Assembly: GCA_020831845.1 (NCBI GenBank)
Contig: JAFIFV010000075.1
Span: forward strand, 62,001 to 126,000
Direction: 5' to 3'
Length of the DNA: 64,000 nucleotides
Source: Ectothiorhodospiraceae bacterium
Lineage (GTDB): Bacteria > Pseudomonadota > Gammaproteobacteria > Nitrococcales > Aquisalimonadaceae
Both the position numbers and the translations under genes were made by a program. The notes beneath the pieces were generated by a model that had not been told where the DNA came from, ran no database searches, and worked only from the letters and a program-made list of their open reading frames with translations. Shown here one piece after another: positions 17,888 to 25,939 of the stretch (the stretch's first letter is position 1; each line of letters opens with the position of its first letter).

Positions 17888-19057
17888 ATGTTGGATTTCC
17901 CGGGTCAGAGCCCAAGAGGCCTGCTGATCAGCAGCCAGACAACCCAGTCCTCCAGCAACTGGCGGGTGGGACAGGTATTGCAGGCCGTAGTGGACTCCAG
18001 CGAGCCGAACGGCGCTGCCCGGCTGATCATCGGCGGGCGGCCGCTGCAAGTGGGCAGTCTGCCCGGCCTCGCTGCCGGCCAGACCCTGCGGCTGCAAGTG
18101 GAAGCGCTGCAGCCGGAACCACGGTTACGCATACTCCCCCAGCTTGATCAGACCACACAGCTGCGTCAGGAAGCCTTACGCCAGGTGCTGCCCCGCCAGG
18201 CCCCCGTCACCGGCTTGCTCGCCAACCTTTCCATGCTCGACAGAAACACCTCCCTGCTCCAAGCGCTGCCGGAGCCTGTCCAGCGAGCCATCAGTCAAGT
18301 GCTGGTCGCACTGCCGACCCACGAGCAGTTGAGTCGGCCGGATGGCCTGCGGCACGCAATGGAATCCGCCGGCACACAATTCGAATCCCGACTCATCGCT
18401 GCCATGCAGGGGCTGATTCCATCCGCGTCGGTCAGCGCTGACACCAAGGGGCAACTGGCCAATCTGCTCAACGCAGTGTTCCGCGCCCTGACTGCCCGCC
18501 CTCCGGCCAGCCCTTCCTCCGCAACACCGCCTCCGTCCACCGCCAGCCCTCCACCGCCGCCCGCAAGCAGCACATTGCAGCCGGGAAGCACGGTCACGGA
18601 CATGCTGGCGGAGCTGTTCCGGCAAAGCGATGGCGCGCTGTCACGCATCCAGACCAGCCAATTGCTGGCGCTCGCCAGCGACGGACAACTCCCCTGGTGG
18701 TTCGAGCTGCCGGTGCGTCACGGCCAGCAGTCCGACCTGTTGCAATTGGTGGTTGACCGCGATACCGGCGACAGCGATGCACGCGAACGCCACTGGACAG
18801 TCCGGCTTTCCTTCCATTTCGAAGGCTGGGGGCCGGTTCATTGCACGGTTGGACTACAGGGCGGCACGGTGAGCACCAGTTGGTGGGCGGAGCAGGCGGA
18901 TGCGGCCAGCCTGGTGGACCGGCACCTGGGAGAACTGCGCCAGCGACTGGATGAACTCGGTTTCAGTGTGGGTGGCATGCGTTGCGTACACGGTGTCCCC
19001 CCGGCACCGCCGACACGTGATCGCGGGGATGGAGGGCTGATTGATGAGCAGGCGTGA
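17888..19057 (+). CDS. second FliK-type hook-length control-like protein
   Basis: A 389-residue protein whose C-terminal ~120 residues resemble the FliK C-terminal (export-switch) domain: WWFELPVRHG, WTVRLSFHFEGWGPVHCTV, LGELRQRLDELGFSVGGM. The middle contains a Pro/Ser-rich linker (about 205-235), as in FliK rulers. It is distinct from the fliK inside the main operon (37708-38664). The ATG at 17888 starts the conserved part; upstream in-frame codons look non-coding. It overlaps the downstream FlhB-like gene by 14 bp, so the two probably work together. FliK normally binds the FlhB C-terminal domain to switch export specificity, and this pair encodes versions of both. Its actual role, such as swarming, alternate switching or regulation, is unknown. 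Confidence 0.72.
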   Translation: MLDFPGQSPRGLLISSQTTQSSSNWRVGQVLQAVVDSSEPNGAARLIIGGRPLQVGSLPGLAAGQTLRLQVEALQPEPRLRILPQLDQTTQLRQEALRQVLPRQAPVTGLLANLSMLDRNTSLLQALPEPVQRAISQVLVALPTHEQLSRPDGLRHAMESAGTQFESRLIAAMQGLIPSASVSADTKGQLANLLNAVFRALTARPPASPSSATPPPSTASPPPPPASSTLQPGSTVTDMLAELFRQSDGALSRIQTSQLLALASDGQLPWWFELPVRHGQQSDLLQLVVDRDTGDSDARERHWTVRLSFHFEGWGPVHCTVGLQGGTVSTSWWAEQADAASLVDRHLGELRQRLDELGFSVGGMRCVHGVPPAPPTRDRGDGGLIDEQA

Positions 19058-19367
19058 CGGAAATCCGCCGCCGCCGGGAGTTCCGCTCGCGATCGCGCTT
19101 CAGTATGACGGGCTGGGGGCGCCCACCGTGACGGCCAAGGGCATCGGCGAGCTGGCGGAGAGAATCGTGGCGCTGGCGCAAGCTCACGATGTTCCATTGG
19201 AGAGCGACAGGACGCTCGCAAGGCTGCTATCCACACTGGAACTGGACGAGGAAATTCCGCCGGAACTCTACCGCGTGGTGGCGGAAGTGATCGCTTTTGC
19301 CTATCTGCTCAAGGGCAGACACCCCGGCGGTTCCGGAGGCGGCAAGAGAACGCCGGATCAGTCCTGA
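19044..19367 (+). CDS. stand-alone FlhB C-terminal domain protein (FlhX/YlqH type)
   Basis: A 107-residue cytoplasmic protein matching the part of FlhB after the self-cleavage site: IALQYDGLGAPTVTAKGIGE, then ERIVALAQAHDVPLESDRTL, then LDEEIPPELYRVVAEVIAFAY. The NPTH cleavage motif itself is missing, so it corresponds to the already-cleaved FlhB C-terminal fragment. Homologues elsewhere can partly replace that fragment in the export gate. ATG at 19044 with GGAGGG eight bases upstream; it overlaps the FliK-like gene by 14 bp and its 3' end overlaps the convergent DUF2802 gene by 10 bp. Confidence 0.85.
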   Translation: MSRRDGNPPPPGVPLAIALQYDGLGAPTVTAKGIGELAERIVALAQAHDVPLESDRTLARLLSTLELDEEIPPELYRVVAEVIAFAYLLKGRHPGGSGGGKRTPDQS

Positions 19368-19738
19368 CTGTTCTGCCGGTGCAGCAGGATCACCAGATCC
19401 GCCTCCACCAGGCTCAGCCCGCAGGTTTGCATGATGTCATCGCGGCTGACTCCGCGCTGAGCCATGCGGATGGCCTGCTCGAACATCTCGCCGCTGCTTT
19501 CCCTGGATGCGATGCCGGTCAACCGCTCCTTCAGCCGGCGAAGCTCCTGCTCCAGGCGAACCACCTGCTCGCCCTGGCTGACGGCACCGGCTGACAGGCC
19601 CTTGACGGTCTCGCTGTGGCGGCGCTGCAAATGCTCCAGCGCTTCCAGCCGCCGGAACACCTCACGGCGGTTGTGGTCGGCCCGGTACAGCGCGACCAGC
19701 GCGGCAACAATGGCGAAAACGGCGATCAGTACCGTCAT
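19358..19738 (-). CDS. DUF2802 family protein
   Basis: A 126-residue protein with one N-terminal membrane helix (TVLIAVFAIVAALVAL), a coiled-coil-like basic and Leu-rich middle (about 20-80), and a small C-terminal helical motif (YDIM-type: RDDIMQTCGLSLVEADLVILL) that resembles a helix-turn-helix. This is the DUF2802 pattern found next to cheW genes in polar-flagellated gammaproteobacteria. The role is unknown; position suggests a link to the polar chemotaxis array. It lies 57 bp after cheW on the same strand and is likely the last gene of that run. Confidence 0.75.
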   Translation of the reverse strand: MTVLIAVFAIVAALVALYRADHNRREVFRRLEALEHLQRRHSETVKGLSAGAVSQGEQVVRLEQELRRLKERLTGIASRESSGEMFEQAIRMAQRGVSRDDIMQTCGLSLVEADLVILLHRQNSQD

Positions 19739-19795
19739 GGAAGGTCAGCCCCTGTCGAAGGCGATGCAAGGTGGGAGCGGGTCACCGCCCCCAGC

Positions 19796-20272
19796 TTACA
19801 TGGAGGCGACTTCCTGCCATTCTTCTTTCGTCAGCAGCTTATTCACCTCGACCAGGATCAGCAACTCGTCACCACGGCTGACGACGCCGTAAATGTAGCG
19901 GGACGACTCTTCGTTGCCAACATTGGGGGCGGTATCGATTTCCTCGGGGTTGACGTTGATGACCTCGGCGACGCTGTCCACCAGTATGCCGGCCACCTGC
20001 TGCGCGGTCTCGATGACCACGATACGGCTGGCGCTGTCGGTTTCCCGGGATTCCAGCCCGAAGCGCATGCGCGTATCGATCACCGTCACCACGTTGCCCC
20101 GCAGATTGATGATGCCCAGCACGTACGGCGGCGCCCCCGGTACCGGAGCGATCTCGGTCATCGGCAGCACTTCCTGCACGCGCATGACATCGATGCCATA
20201 GGTTTCATCGGCCAGCGAGAACGTCACCCACTGGCTGACTTCCGCCCCACCCTTGCTTTCCTTCTCTGCCAT
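19796..20272 (-). CDS. cheW: chemotaxis coupling protein CheW
   Basis: A 158-residue CheW that links CheA to chemoreceptors. Typical text: QWVTFSLADETYGIDVMRVQEVLP, VLGIINLRGNVVTVIDTRMRFG, ILVDSVAEVINV. Length and layout match the family. ATG at 20272. It is separated from parP by about 70 bp containing a palindromic element, and followed by the DUF2802 gene. Confidence 0.95.
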   Translation of the reverse strand: MAEKESKGGAEVSQWVTFSLADETYGIDVMRVQEVLPMTEIAPVPGAPPYVLGIINLRGNVVTVIDTRMRFGLESRETDSASRIVVIETAQQVAGILVDSVAEVINVNPEEIDTAPNVGNEESSRYIYGVVSRGDELLILVEVNKLLTKEEWQEVASM

Positions 20273-20306
20273 GAACTGGCCCTCTTGAACTTGATATGTT
20301 GCCCTT

Positions 20307-20336
20307 GGGCAAGCGCTGAAGTATTCACGCTTCCCC
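20307..20336. repeat. palindromic intergenic element, copy 3
   Basis: The core GCGCTGAAGTATTCACGCT is identical to copy 1. Here the arms pair well: GGG.AAGCG with CGCTTCCC around the inner TGAA-GTA-TTCA. It lies inside the chemotaxis run between parP and cheW, so it may tune cheW expression. Confidence 0.65.
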
Positions 20337-20341
20337 AGTGG

Positions 20342-21112
20342 TTATCGGCCAGCAAAGTCCGACATTGAGCGCCGGTGCTCCAGCATGGCGGCGAACGCGT
20401 CGGTATCCACCAGCGCACAAAGGTGGCCGATGACGGTGCCCGCGAGCCAGGGACGCCGGGTCCGCCCGGAACGCCATTTCACTTCTTCCGGCGAGAGCTT
20501 CACCACATCGCCAATACTGTGACAGGCCAGCCCCCAGGTGCCGTCGCCGACAATCAGGATCTGACCCGGTTCCGCCGAGGCCTCGGGCGTGTCCCGCTTC
20601 TCGGGCGGCAGCACCATGGTGGCGGTATCGATCACCCGCACGTTGCGATCGCGATAACGCATCAGGCCGAGAAACCATTCCGGTCGGTTCGGGGTGGGGG
20701 TCACGTCCACCTCGCCCCAGGGAACCACGCTTTGCAGTTCGGTCAGCGGAACCGCCAGGCGCAGCGCGCCCACCTGGAAGAAAAGGGCCTGGAACAACTC
20801 CTGCGCCCAGGCGGGCACGGCCTCTTCCGGCTGCTGTCCGGCGGAGAGCGGAGCCCCCGCCCCCACTTCCGGCATGGACTGCTCGGCCGTCTCCACCGCC
20901 GGTTCCGGCTGCGGCTCCTGTATCTCCGGCTGCCGCACGGGCAAGCGCGCGACGGTCCCCGTGCGCGGTGGTTCGGCGGGCGCCGGGGCAACGGCTTCTT
21001 CCACCTCCTCCGGCTGTTCCGGAATGTCCTGCAGCAGCGCATCCAGGTATTCCCAGACCGCGTCGCGGGAATCCACCAACTGGGGCTGTTGCTCGCGATA
21101 CGCCCTAATCAT
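20342..21112 (-). CDS. parP: CheW-domain protein ParP
   Basis: A 256-residue protein with a C-terminal CheW-like domain (about 120-250; LFFQVGALRLAVPLTELQSV, PEWFLGLMRYRDRNVRVIDT) and a Pro/Glu-rich N-terminal arm. Position right after the ParC ATPase gene and before cheW matches ParP, which tethers CheA and chemoreceptors at the cell pole in Vibrio and Pseudomonas. The N-terminal Pro-rich stretch fits the part that reaches ParC. The ATG at 21112 overlaps the parC stop by 8 bp; a TTG at 21118 is possible. Confidence 0.85.
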   Translation of the reverse strand: MIRAYREQQPQLVDSRDAVWEYLDALLQDIPEQPEEVEEAVAPAPAEPPRTGTVARLPVRQPEIQEPQPEPAVETAEQSMPEVGAGAPLSAGQQPEEAVPAWAQELFQALFFQVGALRLAVPLTELQSVVPWGEVDVTPTPNRPEWFLGLMRYRDRNVRVIDTATMVLPPEKRDTPEASAEPGQILIVGDGTWGLACHSIGDVVKLSPEEVKWRSGRTRRPWLAGTVIGHLCALVDTDAFAAMLEHRRSMSDFAGR

Positions 21113-21899
21113 GGCCAACCGCCTGAGGCATGCCCGCCTCGTTTTCCTGCAAATCGTTCAGCAACCGGCGATACGCCTGACTGCCCCTGGACCAGGGGTG
21201 CAGCACGGTCAGGGGCACGCCCTGCCGGCTGGCTTCGCGAAACTGCGTATCCACCGGGATGGCGCCACCCCACATGTTATCCGGGTAACGTTCTCGCAAC
21301 TCCCGCAGCGTATCCACCGATGCGCGGGTGCGGCGGTCGAACAATGTGGGCACAATCCTGTAGGGCAGCGGGCGGGAACGGGAGCGCTGGATCATTTCCA
21401 GGGTATGCACCATGCGCTCCAGCCCCTTCAATGCGAGGAACTCGGTCTGAACCGGCACCAGCAGTTCATTGCAGGCTGCGAGCGCGTTCACCATCAGCAC
21501 ACCCAGCATGGGCGGGCAATCGATGCACACCACGTCGTAGCGATCCGCCAACAACTTCAGGGCTTTCTGCAGCACCAGCCCCTTGCCATGCCGCGCCCCG
21601 AGCTGCCGGTCCAGGGTAGCCAGGGCGGTGCAGGCAGGAATGAGCCGGATGCCCTCGATGCTGGTTTCGAACGGCATCTGCGGCATCACGCTGGAGTCGA
21701 AATTATCCTGGAACAGGTCATACACGCTCGGCTGGATTTCTTCCGGATCGAAGCCGAAATAGGCGGTCATGGATCCGTGCGGATCGAGGTCCACCAACAG
21801 CACCCGCTGACCCTGGTTGGCCAGCAGGCCGGCAATGCTGACGGCAGTCGTGGTCTTGCCTACCCCGCCCTTCTGATTGGATATTGCCCAGACTTTCAT
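21105..21899 (-). CDS. parC: ParA-family ATPase ParC (polar chemotaxis positioning)
   Basis: A 264-residue MinD/ParA-type ATPase. Deviant Walker A NQKGGVGKTTTAV lies at residues 7-19, with DLDPHGSMTAYFG and DVVCIDCPPMLG further on. Placement between cheB and parP matches ParC of Vibrio and its Pseudomonas counterpart, which positions chemotaxis arrays at the old pole rather than segregating plasmids. I chose the ATG at 21899 because it follows a strong GGAGGGG site and starts at the conserved MKVWAISNQKGG; an upstream in-frame ATG would run into cheB. Tight spacing on both sides indicates one transcript. Confidence 0.9.
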   Translation of the reverse strand: MKVWAISNQKGGVGKTTTAVSIAGLLANQGQRVLLVDLDPHGSMTAYFGFDPEEIQPSVYDLFQDNFDSSVMPQMPFETSIEGIRLIPACTALATLDRQLGARHGKGLVLQKALKLLADRYDVVCIDCPPMLGVLMVNALAACNELLVPVQTEFLALKGLERMVHTLEMIQRSRSRPLPYRIVPTLFDRRTRASVDTLRELRERYPDNMWGGAIPVDTQFREASRQGVPLTVLHPWSRGSQAYRRLLNDLQENEAGMPQAVGHD

Positions 21900-21915
21900 G
21901 CTGTCCCCTCCCGCC

Positions 21916-22986
21916 TCAGCGCACCTGCGCCAGCGCATCCGCCAGATCGTCCAGCGGCAGGATGCGGTCGGTCAGACCCGCCTTGGCCACCGCACCCGGC
22001 ATGCCGTAGATCACCGAGGTCGCCGCGTCCTGGGCCCAGAGCCGTGAACCACCCTGCTTCAGTCGTTTGGCGCCTTCGCAGCCATCTGCTCCCATGCCGG
22101 TGAGCACAATGCCCAGCACCCGCCCCGGCGCGGCTTCGGCCGCCGAGGCAAATGCCACGTCCACGCTGGGCTTGTAAAACTGGGTCGCATTGGGCTCAAG
22201 CAGCCGCACGCTGAGCCCACCCCGCCGGATAATGCCCAGATGTTGCCCTCCCGGCGCCAGCAGGGCGACTCCGCGACGCAACTGATCACCTTCCACCGCC
22301 TCGCGGACTTCAATTGCGCACAAGTCGTTCACACGCTGAGCGAAAGCCTTGGTGAAATTTGCCGGCATATGCTGCACCAGCACAATGGGCAACGGAAAAT
22401 TCGCCGGAAGCTTGGTGAGTACCCGTTGCAGCGCAACTGGCCCACCGGTGGATGCACCGATGACCACCACGTCCAGCTCAGCCGCGCGCAGCGCCCGGGC
22501 CGTCGCGGTTCGATCCGCTGTCGCGGGCCGGGACGCGACCTCCTGGGTAGAGTGCCCGGGAGCCGCGGGCGCGCTGTCGATACGACGCTGCCTGCCCACG
22601 GCCTTGACTCGCTGTTGCAACTGCTGCCGGGCCTTGTCGGCATCCACCGAAATGTCGGAAAAGCGTTTGGGGAGAAAATCCACCGCCCCGGCATCCAGGG
22701 CGTCCAGCGTGGCCTTTGCGCCCTCGAACGTCAGCGAGGAAAACATCAGCACCGGCGTCGGCCGGCGACGCATGATTTCCCGCACCGCGGAGATGCCGTC
22801 GAGCTCCGGCATCTCGATATCCATGGTGACGACGTCCGGTTTCAGGCGCACCACCTGATCCACCGCCTCACGCCCATTGCCGGCTTCTCCGACCACCTCG
22901 ATGCCGGGGTCGGCGGTCAACATGTCACGAATCCGGCGACGGAAGAAGCCGGAGTCGTCAACGACCAGTACGCGGACTTTCTGCAA
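21916..22986 (-). CDS. cheB: protein-glutamate methylesterase/glutaminase CheB
   Basis: A 356-residue chemotaxis adaptation enzyme that demethylates receptors when phosphorylated. N-terminal receiver (about 1-120, VLVVDDSGFFRRRI, phospho-acceptor Asp in VVTMDIEMPELDG). C-terminal esterase (about 165-355) with the Ser of IGASTGGP, His of LVQHMPANF and Asp of GMGADGCEGA. The linker is long and Ala/Thr-rich. The start is a TTG at 22986 preceded by GGGAGGG six bases away. It follows cheA by 15 bp; its partner cheR is not in the window. Confidence 0.95.
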   Translation of the reverse strand: MQKVRVLVVDDSGFFRRRIRDMLTADPGIEVVGEAGNGREAVDQVVRLKPDVVTMDIEMPELDGISAVREIMRRRPTPVLMFSSLTFEGAKATLDALDAGAVDFLPKRFSDISVDADKARQQLQQRVKAVGRQRRIDSAPAAPGHSTQEVASRPATADRTATARALRAAELDVVVIGASTGGPVALQRVLTKLPANFPLPIVLVQHMPANFTKAFAQRVNDLCAIEVREAVEGDQLRRGVALLAPGGQHLGIIRRGGLSVRLLEPNATQFYKPSVDVAFASAAEAAPGRVLGIVLTGMGADGCEGAKRLKQGGSRLWAQDAATSVIYGMPGAVAKAGLTDRILPLDDLADALAQVR

Positions 22987-23001
22987 GACGCCCTCCCAGC
23001 G

Positions 23002-25095
23002 CTACATCGTGCTGCCGTAGGACTTCACCAGGCTGGGAATGTCGATGATCAGCGCAATGCGACCATCACCAGTGATGGTCGATCCGGCCAAGCCGGGCAG
23101 GCCCTGCAACATCGCGCCCAATGGCTTGATCACCACCTCTTCCAGCCCCAGCACCTCGTCCACCACTAAGCCGATGGGCTGGTTGCCCAGCACCACGGTG
23201 ACCACCTGTTGCTCCGCCGGCGTGGCACCGCTGGCGGCGCCTTCACTCAACGTGCCCTTGATGCGCTGGATCCAGCGATCGAGGAAAAACAGAGGCATGG
23301 CTTTCTTGCGGACCATCACCACCCGCCGGCCATCCACGACCTTGGTGTGCTCCATGTCCAACTCGAAGATCTCGCTGACCACGGACATGGGCACGGCGAA
23401 CTTGCGGCCGTCCAGCGTGACCATCAGGGTCGGCAGGATGGCCAGCGTCAACGGCACCTTGATGCGCAGCGTGGTACCCACCCCCATCGTGGAATCGATG
23501 TCGATGGTGCCGTTGAGCTGGGAGATGCGGGTTTTCACCACGTCCATGCCCACACCACGGCCGGACACATCGGAAATCTGGTCCTTGGTGGAGAAGCCGG
23601 GCTGGAAGATCAGGTTGAAGCAATCCTTATCGTCCAGCCGCGCCGCCGATTCGGCATCCATGATGCCCTTCTCGATCACCTTGCGGCGAAGCATTTCAGG
23701 ATCCATCCCCTTGCCGTCATCGGCGATGACCAGCAGGATGTGGTCCCCTTCCTGCTCGGCGGACAACATCAACTTGCCCGTGGCCGGCTTGCCGGCAGCG
23801 CGGCGTTCCTCCGGTGTTTCCACACCGTGGTCGCAGGAGTTGCGGACCAGGTGGATCAGCGGATCGGCCAGGGCCTCTACCAGGTTCTTGTCCAGGTCGG
23901 TGTCCTCGCCACGCAGTTCCAGTTCGATGTCCTTGCCCAGGCTGCGGGCCAGGTCGCGCACCAGGCGCGGGAAGCGGCCGAACACCTTGCGGATGGGCTG
24001 CATGCGCGTCTGCATGACCGCAGCCTGCAGATCCGAGGTCACCAGTTCCAGGTCGCCGACTGCGACGCCCATTCGCTCGTCGTCCAGTTGGGCGCGCAGA
24101 GTGCTGAGACGGTTGCGCACCAGAACCAGTTCCCCGACCAGGTTCATGATGTCATCCAGCTTTGCAGTATCCACGCGAACCGAGGTTTCCCCCTTCGGCG
24201 ACGCCTTGTCGGCCTCCGGCTCGGCGTTCGCCGATCCCGCGGCAGCAGTCGGCTTGGCGGCGGGCGCGGACGGCGCCGGCTTCTCACCCCTGGGAGCTGC
24301 CGCCGGTTTGCTGTCGGCGGCGGGTTTCCTGGTGGCAGGACCCTTGCCCTCGCCATGCAATTGGTCCAGCAACTGGTCGAACTCGTCCTCGGAAATCAGA
24401 TCGTCGTCGGCCTGAGAGGACGACGGCGGACTGGCTTGCTTGTCGGCAAGCGGCTTGTCCGGCTTGCCGGAATGCTGGCCCTTGCCGTGGAGCTGATCGA
24501 GCAGCGATTCGAACTCGTCCTCGGTGATCTCGTCGCCGTCGCTCTGCTCTCCGTCACCCACAGTATTCGCGCTTGCGGCGGAGGCTTTCTTCCCATCGGC
24601 TGTCTCGTCCAGGGCGTCAAGCAGTTGCTCGAATTCGTCGTCGGTGATCTCATCACCGTTCGCTTGCGCCGCCTCGGCTGCCGCCGGTGCCTCTCCCTGC
24701 ACCTGCCCGGACTCGATCAACTGCTCCAGCGCGGCCAGCAGGTCCGGCGGCGCCTCGGGAGGCTCCCTGCCCGCCTCCAGGCTGTCAAACTGATCATTGA
24801 CCACATCCAGTGCCCTCAGCACATGGTCCATCAGCTCCGGGGTTACCGTGCGTTCCCCGTTGCGGAGCAGATTGAAGAGGTCTTCGGTGCGATGGCAGAC
24901 GCTCACCAGCGCATCCAGAGAGAGGAAGCCGGCGCCGCCCTTGATGGTGTGGAAACCACGGAATACCGCGTTCAGCAGGTCCCGGTCATCCCCGCGCTGC
25001 TCCAGCTCAACGAGCTGGCCGCCCAGGGCCTCCAGTATTTCGCGCGACTCCACCAGGAAGTCCTGAACGATATCGTCTTCGGTATCGATACCCAT
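23002..25095 (-). CDS. cheA: chemotaxis histidine kinase CheA
   Basis: A 697-residue CheA. The P1/HPt domain (1-105) has phospho-acceptor His49 in FRGFHTIKGGAGFL. Then comes a long low-complexity region with three acidic repeats instead of a recognisable P2 domain. The dimer helix (VRVDTAKLDDIMNLVGELVL), ATPase (NSCDHGVETPEER, DDGKGMD, GRGVGMDVVK) and C-terminal CheW-like domain follow. CheA passes phosphate to CheY and CheB. I chose the ATG at 25095, where similarity begins (MGIDTEDDIVQDFL); the longer in-frame start is unlikely. It lies between cheZ and cheB with short gaps. Confidence 0.96.
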   Translation of the reverse strand: MGIDTEDDIVQDFLVESREILEALGGQLVELEQRGDDRDLLNAVFRGFHTIKGGAGFLSLDALVSVCHRTEDLFNLLRNGERTVTPELMDHVLRALDVVNDQFDSLEAGREPPEAPPDLLAALEQLIESGQVQGEAPAAAEAAQANGDEITDDEFEQLLDALDETADGKKASAASANTVGDGEQSDGDEITEDEFESLLDQLHGKGQHSGKPDKPLADKQASPPSSSQADDDLISEDEFDQLLDQLHGEGKGPATRKPAADSKPAAAPRGEKPAPSAPAAKPTAAAGSANAEPEADKASPKGETSVRVDTAKLDDIMNLVGELVLVRNRLSTLRAQLDDERMGVAVGDLELVTSDLQAAVMQTRMQPIRKVFGRFPRLVRDLARSLGKDIELELRGEDTDLDKNLVEALADPLIHLVRNSCDHGVETPEERRAAGKPATGKLMLSAEQEGDHILLVIADDGKGMDPEMLRRKVIEKGIMDAESAARLDDKDCFNLIFQPGFSTKDQISDVSGRGVGMDVVKTRISQLNGTIDIDSTMGVGTTLRIKVPLTLAILPTLMVTLDGRKFAVPMSVVSEIFELDMEHTKVVDGRRVVMVRKKAMPLFFLDRWIQRIKGTLSEGAASGATPAEQQVVTVVLGNQPIGLVVDEVLGLEEVVIKPLGAMLQGLPGLAGSTITGDGRIALIIDIPSLVKSYGSTM
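24348..24654 (-). repeat. three FliM/CheZ-like acidic repeats within CheA
   Basis: CheA residues 150-161 (ITDDEFEQLLDA), 190-201 (ITEDEFESLLDQ) and 234-247 (ISEDEFDQLLDQLH) are three copies of a [IL][ST]xDEF[DE]xLLDxL motif separated by about 40 disordered residues. FliM in this window begins with ILSQDEIDALLHG and CheZ ends with DEVDDLLSSLGF. Both of those segments correspond to known CheY-binding peptides. The repeats lie where P2, the CheY-binding domain, is normally found. Confidence 0.75.
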
Positions 25096-25152
25096 GCCAC
25101 ACCCTGTTTTACGCTGTCCGCCGATGGATGACCCGATCGCCAAACGGTTTGT

Positions 25153-25926
25153 CTAGAAGCCCAGGCTGGACAGCAGGTCGTCCACTTCATCCTGGCCCTT
25201 GACGGCGCTCTCGGACTCGTTGCCCGGTACCTGCGGCCCTTCCAGCTCGCTGGGCGCCGACTTTTTCTTTTTGGCCGGTTTGGCCGTATCCGGTTTATCG
25301 GCAGCTATCGCGGTTTCATCACCCCTTTGCGCGGCGGAGAGGGAAATCAGCGAAACAAGTCCCGATTCCACCTCCTGCACCAGGTTGATGACCCGACGGA
25401 TGATCTGGCCGGTAAGATCCTGGTAGTCCTGTGCCATCAACGCGTCGGTCAGGTGGGACTGCACGGCGCCGCTTTCGCTCTGCACACTGCCCAGGAAAGC
25501 CTCCAGATCCTTGCTCAGATCACGGAATTCGGCCGCGGACAGCTTGCGGGCTCGAAACTGCTGCCAGCGGTCCAGCAGCGCCTGGCCGCGGGTGGAAATG
25601 CCGTCCACCACCGGCAGACTCTCCTCGATGGCGGTGAGGGTGCGATGCGCGGACTGCTCGGTCATGTTGATGACGTGGGTGAGGCGATCCTGAGCATCGG
25701 GAATCTCGCCCGCAAGCTCGTTGAGCCGCGTGTCCACCTTGAACGCCTTCAGTGCCTCGTGGAGCTCGCGGGTCAGCTGCCCCAACTCCTGATAAAGCTG
25801 GGTCTCGCGCAACCGCGTGATATGGTCCAGGTGCTCCTGGACGCCATCCGTACTGCCTTGTTCGAGTTTCGCCACCAACTCCCGCGCGGACTCGAGGATG
25901 GCTTGCTGCTCAGACTGCTTGCTCAT
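25153..25926 (-). CDS. cheZ: CheY-P phosphatase CheZ
   Basis: A 257-residue CheZ. The catalytic helix reads AQDYQDLTGQIIRRV, containing the Asp/Gln pair (DxxxQ) that removes phosphate from CheY-P. The protein ends DEVDDLLSSLGF, the C-terminal CheY-docking helix. A long helical hairpin precedes, and a Lys/Pro-rich linker (AKKKKSAPSE) joins the two. I chose the ATG at 25926; a GTG four codons upstream is too close to its AAGG site. It follows cheY after 13 bp and precedes cheA. Confidence 0.95.
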   Translation of the reverse strand: MSKQSEQQAILESARELVAKLEQGSTDGVQEHLDHITRLRETQLYQELGQLTRELHEALKAFKVDTRLNELAGEIPDAQDRLTHVINMTEQSAHRTLTAIEESLPVVDGISTRGQALLDRWQQFRARKLSAAEFRDLSKDLEAFLGSVQSESGAVQSHLTDALMAQDYQDLTGQIIRRVINLVQEVESGLVSLISLSAAQRGDETAIAADKPDTAKPAKKKKSAPSELEGPQVPGNESESAVKGQDEVDDLLSSLGF

Positions 25927-25939
25927 GCCACGGTCCACC

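Noticed and set aside
19041-19046. TTG at 19041 as the start of the FlhB-like gene
   Set aside because: The next codon is an ATG with better spacing from the GGAGGG site.
23209-25131. Plus-strand open frame of 640 codons over cheA
   Set aside because: Antisense to cheA, with Arg/His/Gln-rich low-complexity translation and no recognisable domain. Long antisense frames are common at this GC content.
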